Part shown: piece after piece, positions 34,195 through 43,263 of the stretch
How the letters are laid out: each line of letters opens with the position of its first letter
How positions within the stretch are numbered: the stretch's first letter is position 1
From: SNAP01 sp049671745
GTDB taxonomy: Bacteria; Bacteroidota; Bacteroidia; Bacteroidales; Marinifilaceae
NCBI GenBank assembly: GCA_049671745.1
Contig: JBATVL010000078.1
Span: 1 to 64,000, forward strand
Direction: 5' to 3'
Length of the DNA: 64,000 nucleotides
Translations under genes and position numbers: made by a program
Notes under the pieces: model-generated
What the model saw: only the letters and a program-made list of their open reading frames with translations
Told to the model about the DNA's origin: nothing
Databases searched by the model: none

Positions 34195-36627
34195 ATGAAG
34201 AAATTTTTATTGATAATATTTATATTGTCATCACTAGCTACCTATGCACAAAATAAGTACACTATTAGTGGACTTATTAAAGATGGAGGATCTGGGGAGA
34301 CTCTTATAGGTGCGTCAGTTTATGATAATAAAACAAATGTTGGAACATCTGCCAATGTTTACGGTTTTTATAGTTTAACTCTTAATGAAGGAAAGCATAT
34401 GATTTCTTTTTCTTTTGTAGGGTATGAAACTGTAACAAAAGAAATAGATTTAACTAAAGACTTTGAAATAACAGTCTCTTTGTCTGGTGCAATTAATCTT
34501 AAGGAGGTTGTTGTTTCTGCTAATTCTGCTGCTAAAAAAGTTGAGAGAACACAAATGAGTCTTACCAATATGAATATGGATCAGATAAAATCCATGCCTG
34601 CATTTCTTGGTGAGCCTGATCTTGTAAAAGCGATACAGTTATTACCTGGTGTTCAATCAGGTTCTGAAGGATCAAGTGGTATGTATGTTAGAGGTGGTGG
34701 ACCAGATCAAAATCTTATGCTTTTGGATGGAGTTCCAGTTTATAACGCAAATCATTTATTTGGATTCTTCTCTGTCTTTAACCCCGATGCGATTAATCAT
34801 GTTGACTTATATAAAGGAGGTTTTCCTGCTCGTTTTGGAGGGCGTTTATCTTCTGTTGTTGATATACGTATGAAAGAGGGTAACCAAAAGAGATTTGCTG
34901 GAGCTATTTCTATAGGACTTATTTCTTCTAAAATAAATTTTGAAGGACCTATTATAAAAGATAGAACATCATTTAATATATCTGCACGTCGTACATATAT
35001 TGATTTATTGGCAAAACCTTTTATGAAAAAAGGTTCTAATTTCGGGTATTATTTCTATGATCTTAATGCAAAGGTGAATCATAAATTTTCAGATAAGAGT
35101 AGATTATTTCTTTCTGTTTATACTGGTTCAGATGTTGGTAGTGGTGAGTCTAAGGTGAATTCTAAGTCATCTGATAAATTTACAGTTAAGGAGGAGCATT
35201 CTAAAAATACTCAAAGTTTAAATTGGGGTAATATAACATCTGCTTTAAGATGGAATTATATTATTTCAAATAAACTTTTTTCTAATACGACTATTACATA
35301 CTCTAAATATAAGTTTGGTATTGATTTTTCATCTGATTCTTATAGTTACAGAAAAAATCTACTAGATAATGATGATAGTATGAATGTCAATAAGGATGAG
35401 TCTTATGCGTTTGATTATAGCTCAGGTATATATGATTTTGCTTATAAATTAGATTTTGATTACTTACCAAACCCTAATCATACTATAAAGTTTGGACTTA
35501 ATTATACTAATCATTCTTTTGTTCCTGGAACAAATAAGTTTAAAACAGTGGATGTTAATCACAATCAAAAGCCAGAAAAACCTGTTATTGTGGATAAGAA
35601 ATTTGCTAATGGTGATATTAATGCTCAAGAGTATTCTGCATATGTAGAGGATGATATGACTCTTTTTACAAATCTAAAAGCAAATGTAGGACTTCATTAT
35701 TCCGCTTTCAAAGTGCAAGGAACATTTTATGATTCTTTTGAACCTCGTTTAGGTTTAAGATATCTTGTAAATGAGAATCTTTCTATAAAAGCTGCTTATT
35801 CTAAAATGCAGCAATATGTACATCTACTTTCAAGTTCAGCTATTTCAATGCCAACTGATCTTTGGTTACCTGTAACGAAGCGTGTTAAGCCAATGAATTC
35901 TACACAATATGCATTGGGTGCAGCTTATGATTTGGATAATGGATTTGATATCTCTGTAGAGGGTTTTTATAAGGATATGAATAATATTATTGCTTATAAA
36001 GATGGAGCCTCTTTCTTTGGTTATAGTAAAGAATGGGAAGATCTTGTAGAGATGGGTAAAGGTTGGTCTTATGGAGCTGAATTTATGATAAATAAATCTA
36101 TTGGTAAAACGACAGGTTGGCTTGGATATACTCTTTCGTGGTCTGATAGAAAGTTTGAGAATATAAATTTTGGCAAGAAGTTCTCTGCTCGTTATGATAG
36201 AAGACATGATTTGAGTCTTGTTATTACGCATAAACCTTCATCTAAGATAGACTTTGGACTTACATGGGTATATGGTACAGGGAATACAGCTACTATGGCA
36301 ACTAAGAGTATGAATATAGATCTTCCATCAGAAATAGAACATCTTGCACAGGCTGGTGATGACGCTTCTATAAATGTAATCGAATCGAGAAATAATTATC
36401 GTATGCCTGCATATCATAGAATGGATTTCTCTGTATCGTTTCATAAGAAGAAGAAATATGGAACACGAACATGGAATATAAGTATTTATAATATTTACAA
36501 TCGATCGAATCCTTTCTATTTACATTTTGCAAGCAAAAAAAATGCAGAAGGAAAAAGTATTAAAGTTCTAAAACAAACTAGTTTATTTACAATTATTCCT
36601 TCTATTTCATATATTTATAAATTCTAG
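34195..36627 (+). CDS. TonB-dependent receptor with carboxypeptidase-like N-domain
   Basis: 810 residues; signal peptide ending YAQ. Residues about 22-105 are a CarboxypepD_reg-like domain (YTISGLIKDGGSGETLIGASV ... GFYSLTLNEGKHMISFSFVGY). The plug follows with VVVSANSA, QLLPGVQSGSEG, MYVRGGGPDQNLMLLDGVPVYN and FPARFGGRLSSVVDIRMKEG, then a barrel of about 550 residues ending PSISYIYKF. It starts after its own leader and is followed, 2 bases later, by a DUF4249 lipoprotein, the usual partner of this receptor subclass. Substrate unknown; likely a surface importer or binder unrelated to SusC/SusD glycan systems. Confidence 0.93.
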   Translation: MKKFLLIIFILSSLATYAQNKYTISGLIKDGGSGETLIGASVYDNKTNVGTSANVYGFYSLTLNEGKHMISFSFVGYETVTKEIDLTKDFEITVSLSGAINLKEVVVSANSAAKKVERTQMSLTNMNMDQIKSMPAFLGEPDLVKAIQLLPGVQSGSEGSSGMYVRGGGPDQNLMLLDGVPVYNANHLFGFFSVFNPDAINHVDLYKGGFPARFGGRLSSVVDIRMKEGNQKRFAGAISIGLISSKINFEGPIIKDRTSFNISARRTYIDLLAKPFMKKGSNFGYYFYDLNAKVNHKFSDKSRLFLSVYTGSDVGSGESKVNSKSSDKFTVKEEHSKNTQSLNWGNITSALRWNYIISNKLFSNTTITYSKYKFGIDFSSDSYSYRKNLLDNDDSMNVNKDESYAFDYSSGIYDFAYKLDFDYLPNPNHTIKFGLNYTNHSFVPGTNKFKTVDVNHNQKPEKPVIVDKKFANGDINAQEYSAYVEDDMTLFTNLKANVGLHYSAFKVQGTFYDSFEPRLGLRYLVNENLSIKAAYSKMQQYVHLLSSSAISMPTDLWLPVTKRVKPMNSTQYALGAAYDLDNGFDISVEGFYKDMNNIIAYKDGASFFGYSKEWEDLVEMGKGWSYGAEFMINKSIGKTTGWLGYTLSWSDRKFENINFGKKFSARYDRRHDLSLVITHKPSSKIDFGLTWVYGTGNTATMATKSMNIDLPSEIEHLAQAGDDASINVIESRNNYRMPAYHRMDFSVSFHKKKKYGTRTWNISIYNIYNRSNPFYLHFASKKNAEGKSIKVLKQTSLFTIIPSISYIYKF

Positions 36628-36629
36628 AC

Positions 36630-37874
36630 ATGAGAAAATTATTATATATATTTTTAGTTTTAACTATCTTTTCTTGTAGAGAGAAAGAGATAGATTTTGA
36701 GGGTGCAGTAGCTCAGCCTGTAGTTGCTTTATCTGCATTTTTTACTCCTGATAAACCTTTTACTGTTGAGTTAACTTCTACACAATCAATTATAGGTGAT
36801 CAGACTGGTAAAAAGATTATTACTGATGGATCTGTTGTTGTGTATGAAGGCGATAAGCTTGTAGAGAAAATTTTATATGATTCTAGTAAAAGAAAGTACG
36901 TTGGAAATTTAAAACCGTCTGTTGCAAAAACCTATATTATTAAGGCATCAGTAAAAGGATTTAAACCTGTTCTTGCTCAAGTTTATATTCCTAAGGCTGT
37001 AGAAATAACAAATATAGAATTATCAAATTATACTCAAACTAATGATGATGTGGATTCTGGAAATTATGGAGATACTAAAGCAATTGTAACTTTTAATATT
37101 CCTAAAGAAAATGATATCAATTATTATATGATTATTTTAAAGGCAGATGGTGTTGATGTTGATGGTTATTATTATGAGCGAAAAGTACCTATAAAACTTA
37201 CTTCCAAAGATGCAGTTCTTGCAGGAAATAATAGTGGTGAAAAAGTCTTCGAAGATTCATATTATAAGAATAGATTTGGTGTTTTTTCTGATGAGCTATT
37301 TGATAAAAAGTCATATGCTCTCAGTTTTTTGTTTTCTAAATATGAAGCTCAACAAATTACTGAAGGGAGTGGTTCTTCGGAAACAAAGACCTTCATGGAT
37401 ACAAATCTTAGGGTAAACATACTGTCCATTAGTGAGGATTATTATAAGTTTTTAAAATCGTATGAAAATCAATTAGATAGTGGTGATTCTCCATTTACTG
37501 AACCATATCAATTATGGACCAATGTTATTGATGGTTCAGGTATAGCTGCTGGATATTCAAATTCTGTGAAAAGAATTAATATAGGAGAAATTTCATTTCT
37601 TTCTGATATGACGATTAATGGTGAGAAAATAGATTATAAAACTCTTCCATTAAAACATATAGTAAATAAATCTACTGCTATTATATCTATTGGTGCTCAT
37701 AAAGGATTTGCAGTCAAAGTTTATTTTAATCAAAGACTTGTTCCGAATTTAGGATCGGGTAATTTTAAAGGTGAGATAAATAATCTTAAGGTGGGAGATA
37801 ATAAACTTACGGTTAGCTTTAAATCTATAAATGGTGCTGATATTTCTTACGATATTACAATAACACGAACATAA
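36630..37874 (+). CDS. DUF4249 domain-containing lipoprotein
   Basis: 414 residues. Lipobox TIFSC followed by Arg-Glu-Lys-Glu. The DUF4249 pattern is clear: VVALSAFFTPDKPFTVELTSTQSI near the N-terminus, SVVVYEGDKLVEKI, KTYIIKASVKGFKPVLAQVYIPKAVEI, and the acidic/aromatic segment YYKFLKSYENQL. It is co-transcribed with the TonB receptor. By analogy to other receptor-lipoprotein pairs it probably sits on the outer face of the receptor and helps ligand capture; no ligand is known for DUF4249. A TTA microsatellite begins 11 bases after the stop. Confidence 0.92.
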   Translation: MRKLLYIFLVLTIFSCREKEIDFEGAVAQPVVALSAFFTPDKPFTVELTSTQSIIGDQTGKKIITDGSVVVYEGDKLVEKILYDSSKRKYVGNLKPSVAKTYIIKASVKGFKPVLAQVYIPKAVEITNIELSNYTQTNDDVDSGNYGDTKAIVTFNIPKENDINYYMIILKADGVDVDGYYYERKVPIKLTSKDAVLAGNNSGEKVFEDSYYKNRFGVFSDELFDKKSYALSFLFSKYEAQQITEGSGSSETKTFMDTNLRVNILSISEDYYKFLKSYENQLDSGDSPFTEPYQLWTNVIDGSGIAAGYSNSVKRINIGEISFLSDMTINGEKIDYKTLPLKHIVNKSTAIISIGAHKGFAVKVYFNQRLVPNLGSGNFKGEINNLKVGDNKLTVSFKSINGADISYDITITRT

Positions 37875-37883
37875 TAAGATGTG

Positions 37884-37921
<38 letters not shown>

Positions 37922-37924
37922 AAT

Positions 37925-37961
37925 AAACAAGCTCCTTCTACATAATAGAGGGAGTTTGTTT
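37925..37961. terminator. Convergent hairpin terminator
   Basis: Arms AAACAAGCTCCTTCTA (37925-37940) and TAGAGGGAGTTTGTTT (37946-37961) form a 16-bp stem with two wobbles between convergent genes. Confidence 0.8.
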
Positions 37962-37980
37962 GTGTATATGATATAATTAT

Positions 37981-38568
37981 TTATTCTTTTACTATTGCAA
38001 TAGCTAGTTCTGTATATTCATCTGCTATAATCTTAGTGTTTTTAGCATTATTATCATTACAACTATTACAAACTGCAAAATCTCCAACTTCAAGACTATC
38101 GTTTAGTTCTGGGTTTTCTATATGTATTTTTCCTTTTACAACATAAAGAGCAACAGCTAAGAACCCTTTTAGTTGTTCTGTTATAAACGTTTCATTTTTT
38201 TTTAATATAGAAGAACCAATATGAGCCCAGCGTTTATTAGTGGTCATTAGATTGAAATCTGTTACCTTGCCTAAGCTTTTTGTGTCCCATTCTCCATCGA
38301 AGGAATCTGTTTCGAATTTATTCAAATTAATAGTATGATGATCTTTATGAGTAAGTTTCATCTCTCCGTCCAAAACCATTATACATCTAGACACTCCTTC
38401 TAGCTTAGTGAAATCAGATTCTTCTGCATCAACAGTTGCTGAACTTATTCGGTATATGAAATCTTTCTTTTCATATGAACTTCCCTCAGGAAAAATGAAC
38501 AATTCAGTAGTGGTTCCACCCGACCACTGCTTTGTTTTTAAATCTTCTTTTTTGATAATTTTGAACAT
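37981..38568 (-). CDS. HutD/Ves family cupin-like protein
   Basis: 195 residues. HutD/Ves signature KQWSGGTTTELFIFPEGS at residues about 13-30, then FIYRISSATVDAEESDFTKLEGVSRCIMVLDGEM, matching the conserved RISxA and F-GxxR-LxxLEG blocks of the family, a bicupin fold. Family members are linked to histidine utilisation or cold response but lack a proven reaction. No hut genes are nearby. It follows the CYTH gene by 14 bases and is probably in the same transcript. Confidence 0.88.
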   Translation of the reverse strand: MFKIIKKEDLKTKQWSGGTTTELFIFPEGSSYEKKDFIYRISSATVDAEESDFTKLEGVSRCIMVLDGEMKLTHKDHHTINLNKFETDSFDGEWDTKSLGKVTDFNLMTTNKRWAHIGSSILKKNETFITEQLKGFLAVALYVVKGKIHIENPELNDSLEVGDFAVCNSCNDNNAKNTKIIADEYTELAIAIVKE

Positions 38569-38582
38569 GAGTATAGTGTTTG

Positions 38583-39035
38583 TTATTCTTTGCTTAAATA
38601 TGAATTGTAGTATTTTTTATTCCCCGTAACTTCCTCACCTAACCATGATGGCTTTTTAAAGACCTGATTTTCATTCTCTAATTCTATTTCTGCAAGAATT
38701 AAACCTTCGTGATTACCATGAAATTCATCTACTTCAAAAGTATTTCCTTCAAATTCTATGAGATGTCTAATCTTTTCTATTATGCCTTTTTCGCATATTA
38801 GTAATAATGTCTCAGCTTCTTCTAAAGAAATTTCTTTTTCGAATTCATATCTAGATAACCCACTTTCGCTAGATATTCCTTTTATTGTGATGAAACCTTG
38901 TTTATCCCTTATCCTTATTCTAACAGTTCGTTCAGGTATCTTCGAAATATATGCTTGTTTGATACAATAAGAGGTATGAGCAGATTTTTTATAATCGCCT
39001 TTAACAAGAAATTTTCTTTCTATTTCTGTTGACAT
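38583..39035 (-). CDS. CYTH domain protein (triphosphate tunnel metalloenzyme)
   Basis: 150 residues, the size of single-domain bacterial CYTH proteins. The N-terminal EIERKFLV (ExExK motif) and basic strands RTVRIRIRDKQGFITIKG and LSRYEFEKEIS, followed by acidic EVDEFHGNHEGLILAEIELE, provide the alternating Lys/Arg and Glu lining of the tunnel that binds triphosphate and divalent metal. Likely hydrolyses an inorganic or organic triphosphate; relatives are mainly inorganic tripolyphosphatases. It is separated from the rnf operon by a terminator. Confidence 0.93.
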   Translation of the reverse strand: MSTEIERKFLVKGDYKKSAHTSYCIKQAYISKIPERTVRIRIRDKQGFITIKGISSESGLSRYEFEKEISLEEAETLLLICEKGIIEKIRHLIEFEGNTFEVDEFHGNHEGLILAEIELENENQVFKKPSWLGEEVTGNKKYYNSYLSKE

Positions 39036-39060
39036 ATTATTTATCCTTAGTTTTTTTTAT

Positions 39061-39090
39061 AAAAAAAGCCACCCTTTTTAAAGAGTGGCT
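39061..39090 (-). terminator. Rho-independent terminator of the rnf operon
   Basis: Minus-strand stem AGCCAC/GTGGCT (39085-39090 with 39067-39072) with an inner CTTT/AAAG, followed by seven T's (complement of 39061-39067), 22 bases after the rnfA stop. Confidence 0.88.
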
Positions 39091-39111
39091 CTAATATACA
39101 AAAATATAATT

Positions 39112-39684
39112 TTAAACAATGCCTGCAAAGCCCATAAATGCCATAGCAAGTAAACCTGCTGTGATAAGTGCAATAGGCGTTCCCTTCATTCCTTTAGGTA
39201 CATTTACTAAGTCAAGATGTTCTCTTAAACCTGCAAATATTACTAAAGCTAAACCAAAACCAAGTGCAGTAGCTGCAGAGAAAACAACCGATTCAAGTAG
39301 GTTGAAATCTTTCTGTATAACCATAATCGCCACACCTAAAACGGCACAATTAGTAGTAATAAGTGGTAAGAAAACTCCTAATGCTTGATAAAGAGAAGGA
39401 CTTACTTTTTTAAGTATAATCTCAACCATCTGAACTAAAGCAGCAATAACAAGAATAAATGTTATTGTTTGCATAAATCCTATATCAGCAGGGTCAAGAA
39501 TAAACTTTTGTATTAGATATGTAACGATAGTAGCTAGTACCATAACAAAAGTAACGGCACCAGTCATACCCACCGCAGTAGATACTTTTTTTGAGACTCC
39601 TAAGAAAGGACATATTCCAAGGAATTGCGCAAGAACAATATTGTTTACGAATATTGCTCCAATAATAATTATAATATATTCCAT
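39112..39684 (-). CDS. rnfA: Ion-translocating Rnf complex subunit A
   Basis: 190 residues with six membrane helices; homologous to RnfE and to NqrE/NqrD. Opening MEYIIIIIGAIFVNNIVLAQFLGICPFLGVSKK contains the NN and CPFLG motifs, and the second inverted half has LGVFLPLITTNCAVLGVAI with the matching Cys. The paired cysteines of RnfA and RnfE hold an intramembrane Fe-S cluster that passes electrons across the membrane. Last gene of the operon, 12 bases after rnfE. Confidence 0.97.
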   Translation of the reverse strand: MEYIIIIIGAIFVNNIVLAQFLGICPFLGVSKKVSTAVGMTGAVTFVMVLATIVTYLIQKFILDPADIGFMQTITFILVIAALVQMVEIILKKVSPSLYQALGVFLPLITTNCAVLGVAIMVIQKDFNLLESVVFSAATALGFGLALVIFAGLREHLDLVNVPKGMKGTPIALITAGLLAMAFMGFAGIV

Positions 39685-39696
39685 AATTTATTCTCC

Positions 39697-40281
39697 TTAA
39701 GCTTTTCTTAGTTTATTTAATATTGCAATAATATATCCAAGAGCTAAGAAAGCACCAGGAGCGAGAACGAATATCAACATACCGTAACTTTCGTCAAATA
39801 CTGTAATATTAAAGAATTTACCTGATCCTAATAATTCTCTTATACCTCCAAGAAGAGTTAATGCAAAAGCAAAACCTAATCCCATACCTAATCCATCAAT
39901 CATAGAAGGAATAGCCTTGTTTTTAGAAGCAAAAGATTCAGCTCGTCCCAACACAATGCAGTTCACAACAATAAGAGGAATAAATAATCCCAATGAAGCG
40001 TGAAGAGCTGGTAAGTAAGCTGCCATAGACATATCAACCATAGTTACAAAAGATGCAATAATGATAATAAATCCTGGTATACGTATCTTATCTGGAATAA
40101 GATTAGAAACAAGCGAAATAACTAAGTTCGACATTACTAATACGAAGGCAGTGGCTAGTCCCATACCTAAGCCATTAGCGGCAGAGGTAGTTACTCCTAG
40201 AGTAGGACACATTCCTAAAAGAAGAACGAATACAGGGTTCTCTTTTAGAAAGCCTTTAGTGAAGTTATTTAATTGACTCAT
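39697..40281 (-). CDS. rnfE: Rnf complex subunit E
   Basis: 194 residues with six membrane helices. LKENPVFVLLLGMCPTLGVTTSA carries the first-half CPTLG motif and LGLFIPLIVVNCIVLGRAESFASKNK the second-half VNC motif, as in RnfE/NqrD. It forms the membrane core with RnfA and takes part in ion translocation. It is 12 bases upstream of rnfA and 14 bases downstream of rnfG. Confidence 0.97.
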   Translation of the reverse strand: MSQLNNFTKGFLKENPVFVLLLGMCPTLGVTTSAANGLGMGLATAFVLVMSNLVISLVSNLIPDKIRIPGFIIIIASFVTMVDMSMAAYLPALHASLGLFIPLIVVNCIVLGRAESFASKNKAIPSMIDGLGMGLGFAFALTLLGGIRELLGSGKFFNITVFDESYGMLIFVLAPGAFLALGYIIAILNKLRKA

Positions 40282-40295
40282 ATTATTAAGTTTTC

Positions 40296-40880
40296 CTATT
40301 TTTTATCTTTCATGTAAGCATTATAAGCATTGTTTACAGCATCTAAGAACGCTCTAGAGCTTATGGTTGCAGCTGTAATGGCATCTATATCTCCGCCATC
40401 TTTAGAGACAGTGAATTTAGTTGTTTTAGGGTTTTTATCCTTTATGTTTTGTTTCCCTTCCACTTTAAACCATTCTACCATCTTAGAACCAAGACCAGGA
40501 GTCTCTTTATGCTCTAGTACAGAATAATCGATAATAGTTCCATCAGGTTTTAATCCAACCATTAACCAAAATATGCCAGAGAATGCTTTTTTAGTATAAG
40601 TCTTAACTGCTGTTCCAACTAGAACACCATCTTTTGTAGCAGGATAAAGTTCTATAGTACCACCATCCTCAGTAGTAATACTGTACATATCTGCACTAGG
40701 GTCATTATCGAAGACCGGAACTACATCTTTAATTGCTTGTAGTTTCTTATTTTGTTTAGCTATTTCTATAGGTCCTTTAGTGAATTCATGCATGTAACCT
40801 ACAGCTGTTGATGCTATTAATGTTACAGTAAATAACACTAGCACCATATTTTTGAATGAAGATTCTAATTTCTTTGCCAT
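40296..40880 (-). CDS. rnfG: Rnf complex subunit G (FMN-binding)
   Basis: An open frame reaches back to 40952, but that start would overlap rnfD by 65 bases; the Met at 40880 (MAKKLESSFKNMVLVLF) begins just before the single N-terminal membrane helix and leaves a 7-base gap to rnfD, so it is chosen (194 residues). The C-terminal FMN-binding domain has the conserved YTKKAFSGIFWLMVGLKPDG and HKETPGLGSKM segments, and a DAITAATISS motif whose second Thr should carry the covalent FMN (commonly SGATxT elsewhere). Confidence 0.93.
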   Translation of the reverse strand: MAKKLESSFKNMVLVLFTVTLIASTAVGYMHEFTKGPIEIAKQNKKLQAIKDVVPVFDNDPSADMYSITTEDGGTIELYPATKDGVLVGTAVKTYTKKAFSGIFWLMVGLKPDGTIIDYSVLEHKETPGLGSKMVEWFKVEGKQNIKDKNPKTTKFTVSKDGGDIDAITAATISSRAFLDAVNNAYNAYMKDKK

Positions 40881-40887
40881 AACACTA

Positions 40888-41904
40888 TTATTTTTTAGAA
40901 TGACCAAATCTCTCTGGTTTAAAGTATGTGTTAATAAGAGGAGTGAAGGCATTCATAATCAAGATAGCAAATGACATTCCCTCTGGATAAGCTCCAAATT
41001 CACGAATAATGATAGTAAGTAAACCAATACCTGCACCATAAATTATTTTCCCTTTTCCCGACATAGGAGATGTAACATAATCGGTAGCCATAAATACAGC
41101 TCCTAGTAATAAACCTCCTGAAAGAATGTGGAATAAAGGATCAACATAGTGCTCTGGATTAGATAAATGTAGTATACTCGTGAAAATGATTACAGTACCT
41201 ATAATTGAAGTAGGAATATGCCAAGTAATTATCTTTCTAATAAGCATAAATGCAAGTCCAAGAATAATTGCTACCGCAGCAACTTCACCCAAGGAACCTC
41301 CCACATTGCCCATCAACATATCTTGATAGGTGGGGAAATTGTTTTGCTCCATTATTGTGGCTACAGATTCTCCATTAGCAACTCCCTCTTTCAATAGAGC
41401 TAGAGGAGTAGCCCCTGTAAATGCATCAGTTGAACCTTTTACAATCTTGTCACTTAAGGTAGACGGTATAGGCCAAGAAGTCATTTGAACAGGAAAAGAT
41501 ATTAATAAGAAAACACGACCTACAAGAGCAGGGTTGAAAATGTTGTTTCCTAATCCACCAAAACTTAATTTAGCAATACCCATAGAGGCAATAGCACCAA
41601 TAACTATAATCCAAAGAGGTACGCTAGATGGTACGTTAAAAGCTAATAGTATACCCGTAATAAGGGCTGAACCATCGTTTATAGTAGTCTTTGTTTTTAA
41701 TATGAATTTCTGTATTAAGTATTCTACTAGTATACAAGAAATGACAGCAACAACTGTCACTAAAAAAGCTCTCATACCAAAGTATAAGAAAGAAAGAAGC
41801 ATGGCTGGCACCATAGCAAGCACTACACCATACATGTTCTTCTTGATAGTATCTCCAGAGTGAAGGTGTGGAGATGCTGATATAAATAAATTATTCATTA
41901 TCAA
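40888..41904 (-). CDS. rnfD: Rnf complex subunit D (FMN-binding membrane protein)
   Basis: 338 residues with about ten membrane helices. SASPHLHSGDTIKKNMYGVVLAMVPAM at the N-terminus and the flavinylation motif TGATPLALLKEG (Thr carrying FMN) are diagnostic for RnfD/NqrB. The segment NPALVGRVFLLISFP is also conserved. Either Met1 or Met3 could initiate. It is adjacent to rnfC upstream (13 bases) and rnfG downstream (7 bases). Confidence 0.96.
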   Translation of the reverse strand: MIMNNLFISASPHLHSGDTIKKNMYGVVLAMVPAMLLSFLYFGMRAFLVTVVAVISCILVEYLIQKFILKTKTTINDGSALITGILLAFNVPSSVPLWIIVIGAIASMGIAKLSFGGLGNNIFNPALVGRVFLLISFPVQMTSWPIPSTLSDKIVKGSTDAFTGATPLALLKEGVANGESVATIMEQNNFPTYQDMLMGNVGGSLGEVAAVAIILGLAFMLIRKIITWHIPTSIIGTVIIFTSILHLSNPEHYVDPLFHILSGGLLLGAVFMATDYVTSPMSGKGKIIYGAGIGLLTIIIREFGAYPEGMSFAILIMNAFTPLINTYFKPERFGHSKK

Positions 41905-41917
41905 TAAGTTTTCTTGA

Positions 41918-43249
41918 TTATTGTTTTCTGTTTCTAATCATATTTCCTGTACGTCCTTTTCCTAAACGGATATAATCAAGAAGAGATCTATTTGCAGGAC
42001 AAGTGAAACTACAAGAGCCACATTCTATACAGTCCATTACAAGTTCTTTCTCTAATCTTTCTATCATATTTCTTTCAGCAAGAGCCATAAGTAAAAATGG
42101 TTCTAAGCCCATAGGACAAACATTAATACATTTCGTACATCTTATACAGTCTTTTTCCTCTCCTCTAGATGATTCTTTTGCAGGCATAATTAAGATACCT
42201 GAACTACCTTTTGTAAGAGGTGCATCAACATTAGAAAGAGCCTTTCCCATCATTGGTCCACCACCAACAACTTTCCCCGTATCATCAGGTAAACCACCAG
42301 CAATCTCTATAAGATTCTTTATTGGTGTACCAATACGGCAAAGGTAATTACCCGGTTTAGAGATAGACTTACCTGTAATAGTAACAACTCTCTCAAAAAG
42401 CGCTTTGTTTTTATATACTGCCTCGTAAATAGCTAATATAGTACCTACATTTTGTATAACCGCACCAACAGCAATAGGAAGAGCTCCTGAAGGAACTTCT
42501 TTATCTATACATGCTTTAATAAGTTGCTTTTCTCCACCTTGTGGGTATCTTACGTTAAGAGCTTGGATTTTGATACCCTGCACTTTTTTAGCAAGTTTAC
42601 GAAGATTCTTTATAGCCTTTGGTTTGTTGTTTTCCACACCAATAATAGCGCGTTTAACATCTAAAGCTTTCATTACAATTGCTACTCCAGAGATGATTTC
42701 CTCTCCTCGTTCCAGCATTATAGAATCATCAGAAGTAAGATAAGGCTCACACTCTACAGCGTTTACAATTAATACCTCGGCTGTAGTTCCAGGAGGTGGC
42801 ATTAGTTTTACATTGGCAGGGAATGTAGCCCCTCCAAGTCCAACGATTCCAGCATCTGCAACTTTCTTTATGATTTCTTCTTTAGTATATTCTAAACTAG
42901 TTTCTATTTTGTCTGTACGGTCAATATCTTCAATCCATTGGTCTCCTTCTACATTAATGAATATAGCTTGTTTTGGATAACCATTGCCATCAACGAAAGA
43001 ATCGATTTTAGCAACAATTCCTGAAACAGATGAATGAATATTAGCTGAGATAAATCCAGATGATTTAGCAATAAGCTGTCCAACTTTTACAGTGTCGCCT
43101 TTTGCTACTATTGCAGTTGCAGGAGCACCTATATGTTGAGCTAAAGGAATTACTACCTTCTCTGGAATAGGAAGAACTTCTATAGTTTTTCCTTTAGATA
43201 ATTTATTTTCTGGAGGATGAATACCCCCTAATTTGAATGTTCTTAGCAC
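41918..43249 (-). CDS. rnfC: Rnf complex subunit C (NADH-binding, Fe-S)
   Basis: 443 residues, a compact RnfC. The N-terminal GGIHPPENK is typical; the flavin/NADH-binding region includes VGLGGATFPANVKL and NAVECEPYLTSDD; the C-terminus carries two [4Fe-4S] motifs, CIRCTKCINVCPMG and CIECGSCSFTCPANRS. It exchanges electrons with NAD+/NADH on the cytosolic side. It lacks the long Ala/Lys-rich C-terminal extension seen in enterobacterial RsxC. Confidence 0.97.
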   Translation of the reverse strand: MLRTFKLGGIHPPENKLSKGKTIEVLPIPEKVVIPLAQHIGAPATAIVAKGDTVKVGQLIAKSSGFISANIHSSVSGIVAKIDSFVDGNGYPKQAIFINVEGDQWIEDIDRTDKIETSLEYTKEEIIKKVADAGIVGLGGATFPANVKLMPPPGTTAEVLIVNAVECEPYLTSDDSIMLERGEEIISGVAIVMKALDVKRAIIGVENNKPKAIKNLRKLAKKVQGIKIQALNVRYPQGGEKQLIKACIDKEVPSGALPIAVGAVIQNVGTILAIYEAVYKNKALFERVVTITGKSISKPGNYLCRIGTPIKNLIEIAGGLPDDTGKVVGGGPMMGKALSNVDAPLTKGSSGILIMPAKESSRGEEKDCIRCTKCINVCPMGLEPFLLMALAERNMIERLEKELVMDCIECGSCSFTCPANRSLLDYIRLGKGRTGNMIRNRKQ

Positions 43250-43263
43250 TTTTAAATCCTCCT

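Noticed and set aside
40881..40952. Longer rnfG start
   Set aside because: It overlaps rnfD and adds residues not seen before the membrane helix in RnfG proteins.
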